Origin: Clostridia bacterium
Lineage (GTDB): Bacteria; Bacillota; Clostridia; Christensenellales; CAG-1252
Direction: 5' to 3'
Length of the DNA: 7,959 nucleotides
NCBI GenBank assembly: GCA_009928745.1
Contig: SACC01000049.1
Location: 1 to 7,959 of the forward strand
Below are positions 1-5,936 of this stretch, piece by piece (the first letter of the stretch is position 1; each line of letters opens with the position of its first letter). Position numbers and translations under genes: made by a program. The notes under the pieces were generated by a model. It searched no databases. It worked only from the letters and a program-made list of their open reading frames with translations, and had not been told where the DNA came from.

Positions 1-152
1 GTAACAACTCCAACGCGGTATCCGCCGGCATACGCTGACGCGCTTGAGTAAATAACAGCGCCGCCAACCTCAATAATAAGATTGTCTTTATAGTCGATAT
101 TAAAATCAAGTGAAATGTGTCCTATAGTTAATGTATCGTATTGTTTTTTCAT
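1..152 (-). CDS. PfkB-family carbohydrate kinase, N-terminal part (runs off window)
   Basis: Partial gene: the first 50 codons are present and the rest lies beyond the left edge. The translation begins MKKQYDTLTIGHISLDFNID and continues through EVGGAVIYSSASAYAGG (about residues 28-44). The opening beta strand 'TIGHISLD' and the 'GG' sugar-contacting segment followed by a small-residue-rich helix match the N-terminus of PfkB/ribokinase-family kinases, which phosphorylate sugars or nucleosides with ATP in the cytoplasm. The ATP-binding and catalytic GxGD part is not in the window, so the substrate cannot be assigned. The ATG start is supported by a GAGG ribosome binding site about six bases upstream (revcomp of 159-162). 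It begins only 8 bases after the upstream GDPD-like gene ends, so it is very probably co-transcribed with that gene and the aldolase. A kinase next to a class II aldolase fits a phosphorylate-then-cleave sugar route. Confidence 0.75.
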   Translation of the reverse strand, partial: MKKQYDTLTIGHISLDFNIDYKDNLIIEVGGAVIYSSASAYAGGYRVGVV

Positions 153-160
153 ATAAACCT

Positions 161-807
161 CTATTTTAATATTTTTTTGTCTAGTAATTTTAGTAATGTA
201 TCGGGATAATTCGTTGTAATATTGGCTAACTCGCTACGCTTTGCAAGTCTGTCAATCTCACATTGTTTATCAACTACGAACACAGAAACGGCAACCTTCT
301 GTTCTTTACATTCATTAAGGAATTCTTCAGTGCAGATTTTGTAACTCAGATTAATCCCTTTGATATTAGCGCAATTAAAGCTGTCCATATATTTTTTAAT
401 TACTACAACATCTTTAGGTAAAAGCTTTCTAATTTTGAAAAATGACTTATTAAGGTAAACTTCACCTGCATTCAAGTCAGCTATATCCGCCGCGCTTACG
501 CTACCCGTGAAAATTATGCGTTCGGATACTCCGATTTTTTTAGCTAAATCAAGCACCGCTTTAACAAGACCCCTTTGTTTAACATCGCAGTTTATTTTGA
601 AATCGTGCGTTTTTATGAATTCAAAGGCATGAGACAGCGGTAGTCTAAATCTCGGCAAAACAGAGGGCAGATGGGACAAATAGAGTAGATTGCCTCGTCT
701 CCAGATATCAACCTCGATAACATCTACTGCATAATCTGCAATTTTTTCAAAAACAGATTGCTGTTGCGGTGAGTGCGCAGCGCGCCTCCGTGTGCGGTTA
801 TCAGCAT
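161..807 (-). pseudogene. GDPD-like phosphodiesterase, frameshifted
   Basis: Divergent member of the glycerophosphodiester phosphodiesterase TIM-barrel family, which hydrolyses glycerophosphodiesters to glycerol 3-phosphate and an alcohol. The ATG at 805-807 has a strong AAGGAGG site (revcomp of 813-819) and opens MLITAHGGALRTHRNSNLF, an AHxG start typical of the family. That frame hits a stop after 27 codons, while another frame continues as FEKIADYAVDVIEVDIW and runs to the stop at 161-163. Adding one base to the five-A run at 749-753 (plus strand) joins them into a 215-residue protein, slightly short for the family. In the repaired protein the expected residues are H6, E32 and D34 (VIEVD), H46 (LSHLP) and D75 in 'NCDVK', where most relatives have Glu. 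The usual HRG arginine is Gly. The C-terminal 'NYPDTLLKLL' also fits. The aldolase stop codon overlaps its ribosome binding site, indicating coupled translation. The break may be a sequencing error or a real lesion. The family call is firm; the substrate is unknown. Confidence 0.75.
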
Positions 808-817
808 AGCGTCCTCC

Positions 818-1657
818 TTATTTGTTCAGCTTATAGCATAGCCGTATTTTTGAATGCAAAACTTCTTTTATGGCATCAATGGCGTCGCGCATATACAGCT
901 TGGGGTCATATACCTCCGCGTCTTTGTTTAACGCGGTTCTCAAGCCCTTAGTGAAGGCTTGCCTAAGTTCGGTTGCAAAATTGATTTTGGTTATCCCTGC
1001 TGCAATACAGTCGCTAACAGTTGTGTCACTTAATCCCGAAGCGCCGTGCAAAACCAGCGGTGTTTTTATTGCCGCGTGTATTTCTGCAATGCGTTTAATA
1101 TTAATTACCGGCGTACCAATATACACGCCATGAGCAGTTCCCACTCCAATTGCAAGTGAACTAACGTTTGTTGCTTCAACGAACTCTACAGCCTCGCCGA
1201 CCTTAGTGTATCTAGCTTCCGCCTCAAACTCGTTTTCTTCCTTTCCTCCGATTATACCCAGCTCACCTTCAACAGAAATATTTAAGGGAAACGCATAATC
1301 TACAACCTTTTTGGTCAAAAGAATATTTTCTTTAAGCGATAGCGCGCTACCGTCAATCATAACGGAGCTGAAGCCGCAATTTGCGCATTGAGTGACTAAA
1401 TCATAGCTGTTGCCGTGGTCAAGATGTATTGCATAATCGACAGAGCAATCAGACATAAGCGCTTTAATCATTGCAGGATATGTGGCTATACCACCGTAAT
1501 TCAACGTGCGCGGTATAGTCTGAATAATAACCGGAGTTCTCAAGTTGCGAATAACTTCAGCAACTGCGATTGCTCCCTCAAGATTATCGATGTTGAACGC
1601 GGGAATTGCAAAATTTTTTGCATTTTTCATTAAATCGTAACTGGATACTAAAGCCAT
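818..1657 (-). CDS. Class II (zinc) ketose-bisphosphate aldolase
   Basis: 279-residue class II aldolase of the fructose/tagatose-bisphosphate type (GatY/KbaY/Fba family), cytoplasmic, splitting a ketose 1,6-bisphosphate to glycerone phosphate plus an aldehyde. Visible landmarks are PAFNIDNLEG (19-28), 'HLDHG' (78-82) with catalytic D80 and zinc ligand H81, 'SVEGELG' (128-134), 'GTAHG' (173-177) with zinc ligand H176, 'LHGASG' (203-208) with zinc ligand H204, and 'KINFATELR' (224-232), the phosphate-binding segment. Length is normal for the family and no catalytic residue is missing. The ATG at 1655-1657 follows an AGGAG site at 1663-1667. It is the first gene of a minus-strand operon (aldolase, GDPD-like, PfkB kinase) and is divergent from a sugar transporter, so a catabolic role on an imported sugar is likely. 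Fructose- and tagatose-bisphosphate specificity, or another ketose phosphate, cannot be separated by eye. Confidence 0.93.
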   Translation of the reverse strand: MALVSSYDLMKNAKNFAIPAFNIDNLEGAIAVAEVIRNLRTPVIIQTIPRTLNYGGIATYPAMIKALMSDCSVDYAIHLDHGNSYDLVTQCANCGFSSVMIDGSALSLKENILLTKKVVDYAFPLNISVEGELGIIGGKEENEFEAEARYTKVGEAVEFVEATNVSSLAIGVGTAHGVYIGTPVINIKRIAEIHAAIKTPLVLHGASGLSDTTVSDCIAAGITKINFATELRQAFTKGLRTALNKDAEVYDPKLYMRDAIDAIKEVLHSKIRLCYKLNK

Positions 1658-1686
1658 AACCGCTCCTAATTGAAGATATTTTTATT

Positions 1687-1714
1687 ATTATACCATATTT
1701 TTAGCCGATTACAA
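1687..1714 (-). promoter_or_regulatory. Candidate promoter of the aldolase operon
   Basis: On the minus strand there is a perfect TATAAT -10 box (revcomp of 1687-1692), preceded after 16 bases by TTGTAA (revcomp of 1709-1714) as the -35. The -10 lies 30 bases upstream of the aldolase ATG, which leaves room for a short leader containing the AGGAG site. It is the only good candidate in this intergenic region for the minus strand. Confidence 0.55.
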
Positions 1715-1721
1715 CAATATT

Positions 1722-1737
1722 GGGTATTGCAATAGCC
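1722..1737. promoter_or_regulatory. Operator-like palindrome between divergent promoters
   Basis: GGGTATTGCAATAGCC is a 16-base near-palindrome with a perfect 10-base core, TATTGCAATA (1725-1734), and one mismatched pair. It sits between the aldolase-operon promoter and the start of the transporter, where a shared sugar-responsive regulator would be expected to bind. No regulator gene is in the window, so the protein is unknown. Confidence 0.35.
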
Positions 1738-1793
1738 GTATAACTATGTTACCATAATAAATATATATAATATATTAATTATTAGTACGGCTA
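1733..1793. repeat. Spaced inverted repeat TAGCCGTA / TACGGCTA
   Basis: TAGCCGTA at 1733-1740 and its exact reverse complement TACGGCTA at 1786-1793 flank the transporter's probable -10 region. A third partial copy, TAGCCG, occurs at 1702-1707 inside the aldolase promoter spacer. The placement suggests two or three half-sites for a regulator of both transcription units, possibly acting through looping. The sites are short and this remains an inference. Confidence 0.3.
1766..1771 (+). promoter_or_regulatory. Candidate -10 box of the transporter gene
   Basis: TATAAT lies 34 bases upstream of the transporter ATG. No convincing -35 hexamer is seen 16-18 bases before it (the bases there read roughly CTATGT). 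This could mean activator-dependent initiation or simply an AT-rich coincidence. Confidence 0.35.
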
Positions 1794-1805
1794 AAGAGGT
1801 GTTTG

Positions 1806-3350
1806 ATGCAGCAAAATGAAATAATAAGTCCACAGACCAAGAAATATATACCGAAAAAGGAATTATGGATTTATTCAATAGGCGCGATGGGGCAGGGCAT
1901 GGTGTATGCCATAATGTCTGGCTTCATATCGGATTTTTACATCAATGTACTGCAGGTTCCGCTGGTTTTTGTACTGCTTTTGATGCTTTTTGCGAGAGTT
2001 TGGGACGCATTTAACGACCCTATTATGGGACTGATTATCGATAAGGTTACTACAAAATGGGGAAAGATGAAACCCTATATAATGTTCACCGCATTGCCCA
2101 TACTTTTGCTAACCTTTTTTATGTTTTACGCTCCCGAAGGGCTTAGCGGTACGCAAAAAATGCTGTACGCAGGATTTATTTATGTTGGTTGGGGAATGAT
2201 TTATACAATAAGTGACGTGCCTTTTTGGAGTCTTCCGAACGTAATGACCGCCAATCCTTCCGAAAGAGCCACTACAATTAGTCTTGGACGCACCCTTAAC
2301 GGTGTAGGCTCTATAGTGCCGATGGGACTATTCTTCATACTTGGCTTCGTTATGCCCCTTGTTTCAACTACTTCGGGCATTGCAATGGATAAGAAAATTT
2401 ATATGGCAATGGCAATCGTCAGTTCTGTTATAGGCATGGCGCTATTCATTAACTCGTATTTTCACGTTAAAGAGAGGGTATTGATACCTAATAAGCCTCG
2501 TAAGGATAAGAGCGAACCGTCCATATTAAAACGCGTATTCACCTGTAAGCCTTTGTTGATAATAATCGTTATGGGTATATTGAGCAGCGGCAGATATATG
2601 ATGAACGCCGCGGCAGTGCATGTCGCGCGATATGCTTTTTATATAGGTCCGTCGCTTTCCGGACTGGAGGAAGCGGCAAGGGTAGCGGCAATTAAGGGCA
2701 GTGTGTCGACAGTAACTATGATATTCACCATTTGTTCGGCTATCGGTATGTTCGGTGCAATGCTATTCATGCCTTTTCTATATAAAAAGTACAATTACAA
2801 AAAGATTGTCATAGTTACTTGTATTGGCGGATTTTTTGCGAGTATCGCAACAACTATTGTTGGCGCTCTGTCTATATTCACAGCGGCTAGTTATCTTGTG
2901 TATGTCTGCATACCTTTTATAATAATACAGTGCATACCGCTCGGTTCGCTCAATATCACATCATACGCGATGATTGGAGACAGCCTTGACTATATGGAAT
3001 GGAAGACCGGTCATCGTGATAACGCGCTAGGCTCGGCGTGTCAGTCGTTCGTCAACAAGTTCGGTAATGCGATAGCCACGTCAATGATTGTGGTTATGTA
3101 TATCATTATTAGTCTAGATCCCAGTCAGATGCTTAATTCGGCGGTGGTAAGCGCGGCAACAGATCTCGCAACTACCAAAAGATTCGCCATGTTCAGTCTT
3201 GTATCCATAGTGCCGGGGATAAGTCTTATCCTGTGCGCAATACCGGTTTTTTGGTATGACCTTGTGGGTAAGAAAAAAGATAAGATTACTGCGGAGCTTG
3301 CCGCCCAAAGAGAAAAGAATGGCATTGTGTTCGACGAAAAAAATATTTAG
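1806..3350 (+). CDS. GPH-family (MelB-like) sugar:cation symporter
   Basis: 514-residue, very hydrophobic inner-membrane transporter of the glycoside-pentoside-hexuronide:cation symporter family within the major facilitator superfamily. About twelve membrane segments can be traced. Diagnostic motifs are 'DAFNDPIMGLIIDK' (67-80), with the NDP that marks this family, the cytoplasmic loop 'TTKWGKMKPY' (82-91), and 'SDVPFWSLPNVMT' (136-148). The loop with 'GPSLSGLEEAARVAAIKG' (281-298), before the eighth or so membrane segment, seems longer than in MelB and gives a protein some 40 residues longer than that relative. Start choice: AGAGGT at 1795-1800 is well spaced for the ATG at 1806, while a TTG at 1803 would be too close. 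The gene is divergent from the aldolase operon and convergent with an alpha-galactosidase, so it probably imports an intact sugar or galactoside for intracellular use. The substrate and coupling ion are not determined. Confidence 0.93.
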   Translation: MQQNEIISPQTKKYIPKKELWIYSIGAMGQGMVYAIMSGFISDFYINVLQVPLVFVLLLMLFARVWDAFNDPIMGLIIDKVTTKWGKMKPYIMFTALPILLLTFFMFYAPEGLSGTQKMLYAGFIYVGWGMIYTISDVPFWSLPNVMTANPSERATTISLGRTLNGVGSIVPMGLFFILGFVMPLVSTTSGIAMDKKIYMAMAIVSSVIGMALFINSYFHVKERVLIPNKPRKDKSEPSILKRVFTCKPLLIIIVMGILSSGRYMMNAAAVHVARYAFYIGPSLSGLEEAARVAAIKGSVSTVTMIFTICSAIGMFGAMLFMPFLYKKYNYKKIVIVTCIGGFFASIATTIVGALSIFTAASYLVYVCIPFIIIQCIPLGSLNITSYAMIGDSLDYMEWKTGHRDNALGSACQSFVNKFGNAIATSMIVVMYIIISLDPSQMLNSAVVSAATDLATTKRFAMFSLVSIVPGISLILCAIPVFWYDLVGKKKDKITAELAAQREKNGIVFDEKNI

Positions 3351-3370
3351 ACAATTTGCATCTTAAATAT

Positions 3371-3396
3371 AAAAATACGGCGATTGCCGTATTTTT
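3371..3396. terminator. Bidirectional intrinsic terminator
   Basis: A perfect 11-base-pair stem, AAAAATACGGC paired with GCCGTATTTTT around a GATT loop, starts 20 bases after the transporter stop. The A-run on one side and T-run on the other let it act in both directions. On the minus strand the tail continues TTTTTATATTT, so it can also end transcription of the convergent alpha-galactosidase. Confidence 0.88.
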
Positions 3397-3488
3397 GTTG
3401 ATACTTTTAATTAAATTGCAACACAGAATATTTAAATATTGCATTGTTTAATTCTTCCTTATTAATTGATAAGTTAAGTTGATACAAC

Positions 3489-3509
3489 ACTATTCGACTT
3501 ATGAATAGT
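3489..3509 (-). terminator. Weak hairpin right after the alpha-galactosidase stop
   Basis: ACTATTC and GAATAGT form a 7-base-pair stem with a 7-base loop, starting two bases beyond the alpha-galactosidase stop codon. The stem is AT-rich and followed on the minus strand by GTTGTATC rather than a T-run, so it is a doubtful terminator. It may protect the mRNA end, with the main terminator at 3371-3396. Confidence 0.3.
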
Positions 3510-3510
3510 A

Positions 3511-5169
3511 TCAAATACTGCTATGCTTGATTTTGTATACTGCGACGCCGTGAGCTGCTAAGTCAGCATTGACAATGTCAGTAGTGGAGAGCAGGGAGTC
3601 ATCCCATAAATTCTCTAAGGTATAGGAGTTTTGCTCGGGCAGCTTGATATATGCGTCTTTGATAAGCTGTTTTATATTGTAAGCATACTTCTTCGGTCTA
3701 TTAGTGTGGTTGAGTATACATATCGCAATACCGTCCGTTAAGGGTTTTGCCAATACGTCGATAAAGCCTTTTTTTACTAATTTTGCCGCTTTGCACAGGT
3801 CATCTTGGTTAAGCGCAATCAGTTTTTTGTTAGTGGCAATTTTGAGTACAGGATTCTCTTTGTCAATGCTTCCGTCGGCATTAATAAGTTTGCGTAAATC
3901 ATTGCCTAAAATTAGCGGAGCGTTCATCATACACCAAAGTGAAAAGTGAGCTCTGTTTTCGTCAATTGTCAGCTTTCCGTTGCCGACTTCCAGCATGTCG
4001 GGATCGTTGAAAGCGCCCTTACTGCTAAAATCGTTGAGTTGAACCGTTTTGCGGTAAATAAACATAATCCATATCCACCAAGGGCGGATATCCATTGTAG
4101 TGCGCCAGATATTGCCCGCTGACGCGCCCCATATCCAAGGCTTGTTAAAACCCCATTCGCATATTGAGTAAACTATAGGCTTGACCTCAGTTTTGTTTTC
4201 TTTGGCACGCCTAAGCGATGCTTCCTTAAGTTTTTGCCCCATATTTTGATACTGCAACTTTGCGCTGGCGGTTCTGTCGTATATAGGATTGAATATTTTA
4301 ATCGTATTAACGCCCTTTTTGAGCGTAACCTTCATTTGCGTTCTCGCTGTATAGTTCATCGGCATACAAGAAGGAACGGTAATAGATTGAGGCTTTTCCG
4401 AGTTGACGCTAATCATAGCGAATTTTTCATAAAAGCCGACTTTCTTAGTAGTTAGCGTAAGCGTATACTCGCCGCCTTTCTCAAGATGGATGTTTTCGAA
4501 TGTTATGGTACCCGAATTGCGGTCAAGTCCTGACACATATGTGCCGGTAGGCATATGCTTGTCTTTGAAAGCGTGCGCGTTGCCTTCAAGATTGGCAGCG
4601 GCAGCAGACAGCACGATACTGTCCTTTTCACCTTTATTGGCAAGAGAAACCGTAGCGATAAGCGGCGCGTAGGGTGATATTTTCTTATGATGGCAATAAT
4701 CGTACTTAAAGTATTCTATACCCCAACTCGCTATTGTGTCAGCGTCAAGTGCTTCGCGACCAAGACTTGCCGGCAAATCCTCGCAAGTCAGCGTGCCGTT
4801 GCTGGTATATATACCAACCTTTAAGCCTAAGCCGTTGAGTTTCTTTACAAGAGAAAGGATACCCGACGGGAAAGTGCCAAAATCTCCCTGCAAACGGTCG
4901 TTCTCGTCCCGCATCGAAGAATGCCAGCAATCGTCGAGATTGAGGTACTGATATCCTGCCTCCAACAGTCCGCTTTTCACCATGCAATCGCCTATTGTAT
5001 AAATACAATCCTCATCGATTTTGTTACGGAAACAATTCCAGCTAGACCACCCCATAGGCGGCTTTGTTATCCCGTTATCGTAGGGTTGATCGACTATTTG
5101 ATTGCATTTTTCCTTGTTAGTAAAAATGTTTTTAATAAAACATAACGGACACATTCTGTTTAAGCGCAT
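3511..5169 (-). CDS. GH27 alpha-galactosidase with a domain inserted in the barrel
   Basis: 552-residue glycoside hydrolase family 27 enzyme that removes alpha-linked galactose. Motifs in order: 'KPPMGWSSWNCF' (36-47); 'LNLDDCWH' (76-83), whose D80-D81 contact the galactose; 'YFKYDYCH' (153-160), with D157 as nucleophile; 'WRTTMDI' (355-361), with D360 as acid/base by family analogy; and 'FNDPDMLEVGNG' (387-398). Between barrel strand 4 and the 'PIVYSICEWGF' strand (331-341), about 150 residues (roughly 168-315) are inserted. They contain alternating beta segments such as 'GEYTLTLTTKK' and 'KKGVNTIKIF', a pattern like a carbohydrate-binding-module beta sandwich. The C-terminus is the usual beta domain. 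There is no signal peptide; the N-terminal extension (MRLNRMCPLCF) is not hydrophobic enough, so the enzyme should be cytoplasmic, matching import of intact galactosides by the nearby transporter. The ATG follows GAGGAG (revcomp of 5178-5183). Family call is firm; natural substrate unknown. Confidence 0.95.
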   Translation of the reverse strand: MRLNRMCPLCFIKNIFTNKEKCNQIVDQPYDNGITKPPMGWSSWNCFRNKIDEDCIYTIGDCMVKSGLLEAGYQYLNLDDCWHSSMRDENDRLQGDFGTFPSGILSLVKKLNGLGLKVGIYTSNGTLTCEDLPASLGREALDADTIASWGIEYFKYDYCHHKKISPYAPLIATVSLANKGEKDSIVLSAAAANLEGNAHAFKDKHMPTGTYVSGLDRNSGTITFENIHLEKGGEYTLTLTTKKVGFYEKFAMISVNSEKPQSITVPSCMPMNYTARTQMKVTLKKGVNTIKIFNPIYDRTASAKLQYQNMGQKLKEASLRRAKENKTEVKPIVYSICEWGFNKPWIWGASAGNIWRTTMDIRPWWIWIMFIYRKTVQLNDFSSKGAFNDPDMLEVGNGKLTIDENRAHFSLWCMMNAPLILGNDLRKLINADGSIDKENPVLKIATNKKLIALNQDDLCKAAKLVKKGFIDVLAKPLTDGIAICILNHTNRPKKYAYNIKQLIKDAYIKLPEQNSYTLENLWDDSLLSTTDIVNADLAAHGVAVYKIKHSSI

Positions 5170-5277
5170 TTTGTAATCTCCTCAAATTTAATAGTCTAAT
5201 TGCATTCGCATTATTTCGTGATAGCTAAATACAAGTATTGTAAAATTATAATAATTTTATCTTAAATTAAAATTATT

Positions 5278-5296
5278 ATTATACTAATAAGTATAA
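5278..5296 (-). promoter_or_regulatory. Candidate alpha-galactosidase -10 box overlapped by an inverted repeat
   Basis: TATAAT on the minus strand (revcomp of 5278-5283) is overlapped by the perfect inverted repeat TTATACT-AATA-AGTATAA at 5279-5296. A repressor bound there would block transcription of the alpha-galactosidase. A second TATAAT (revcomp of 5245-5250) lies closer to the gene. Neither has a good -35, so which is used is uncertain. Confidence 0.35.
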
Positions 5297-5319
5297 CACT
5301 TAGCGCAGATGATTGCAAT

Positions 5320-5334
5320 AACGCTTTTAGCGTT
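5320..5334 (+). terminator. Orphan terminator-like hairpin
   Basis: AACGCT-TTT-AGCGTT forms a short 6-base-pair stem followed by TTTGATTTTT. It resembles a weak plus-strand terminator, but no plus-strand gene lies upstream within this intergenic region. On the minus strand no T-run follows. It may stop stray transcription or be chance. Confidence 0.25.
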
Positions 5335-5408
5335 TTTGATTTTTATTATTAGTTAAAAGTTAATATAATAGAAAGAGACCGTCTGATGAGATATATCGGA
5401 GTTCAGTC

Positions 5409-5470
5409 CAGTATTATTTTTGCAATAATTCGCAAACAGTATTGTGCAAATATTCAAGCTATGCTATAAT
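5409..5470 (+). promoter_or_regulatory. Strong plus-strand promoter with operator-like repeats
   Basis: TTGTGC (5442-5447), a 17-base spacer and the extended -10 TGC-TATAAT (5462-5470) make the best promoter in this intergenic region. Just upstream, TTTGC-N8-GCAAA (5419-5436) is an inverted repeat, and CAGTATT followed by TGCAAxxATTC occurs twice as a direct repeat (5409-5431 and 5437-5455), the second copy covering the -35. This looks like a regulated promoter. It points towards the metallophosphatase, but transcription would start about 460 bases before that gene, implying a very long leader or a separate RNA. Confidence 0.45.
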
Positions 5471-5921
5471 AAATTTAAAATTTTTAATTATAGAAAATCA
5501 ATTCAGTCTCTTTTGTTTAAACTGGTTAAATGATAAATCAATAATATTTAAATATAAAAATCGATTTGAATAGCGGCAAAAAAATTTTAAAAAAATGTCA
5601 CGACAGCCGCAGAAATCATTTATAATAAAACAATAAAGTAAATTAAATTCAAAATGGATACAGCTTAGAAGTAGTTACTAAAAGAAAAAAGTTATGAACG
5701 TAATCAGAACTATTGCAAAAACGATAGATATAATAAGTAGCTATCTGTACAATAAAATAGTTATTTACTATCGATCCAAATTTAATAATATAATACCAAG
5801 CATCGAAAAATATCTTCAATACTAATAACAGTTAATTATAAGCATATTTATAAGAAAGACGCTTACAAAATAATTGAAGGCCCAACGGTTGTATAAAAAA
5901 ATAATTATATATTACTATTTT

Positions 5922-5927
5922 AAGGAG
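5922..5927 (+). promoter_or_regulatory. Ribosome binding site fixing the metallophosphatase start
   Basis: AAGGAG lies nine bases before the ATG at 5937. It decides the start: the open frame extends upstream to a TTG at 5874, but only the ATG at 5937 has this site and is followed directly by a lipoprotein-type signal peptide. Confidence 0.8.
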
Positions 5928-5936
5928 AATGTACTT

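Larger units (their letters stand above)
5184..5921. other. AT-rich gene-free region with several promoter-like signals
   Basis: About 740 bases between the divergent alpha-galactosidase and metallophosphatase genes hold no recognisable protein. Contents seen: an inverted repeat and -10 boxes for the minus strand (5245-5296), a small hairpin (5320-5334), a plus-strand TATAAT at 5364-5369 with a poor -35, operator-like repeats and a good plus promoter (5409-5470), and further TATAAT hexamers at 5621-5626 and 5789-5794 that lack good -35 partners. The base composition is far more AT-rich than the genes on either side. No tRNA, riboswitch class or CRISPR repeat is recognisable. Confidence 0.6.

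Noticed and set aside
1803..1805. TTG as start codon of the transporter
   Set aside because: Too close to the AGAGGT ribosome binding site; the ATG at 1806 is correctly spaced.
4234..5145. Several plus-strand open frames of 60-80 codons opposite the alpha-galactosidase
   Set aside because: They lie entirely within a strongly supported gene on the other strand, lack ribosome binding sites and have no family resemblance.
5383..5389. CTGATGA, the core box of a hammerhead ribozyme
   Set aside because: The required GAAA after stem II is absent (GGAG instead) and no closing stems I and III are found.
5694..5825. 43-codon plus-strand ORF (MNVIRTIAKTIDIISSYLYN...) in the gene-free region
   Set aside because: It has only a poor purine run (AAAGAAAAAAG) as ribosome binding site, an AT-driven composition and no recognisable family, so it is more likely chance; conservation would be needed to accept it.
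5874..5936. N-terminal extension of the metallophosphatase from a TTG
   Set aside because: It would place 21 extra residues before a clear lipoprotein signal peptide and ignore the AAGGAG site at 5922-5927.
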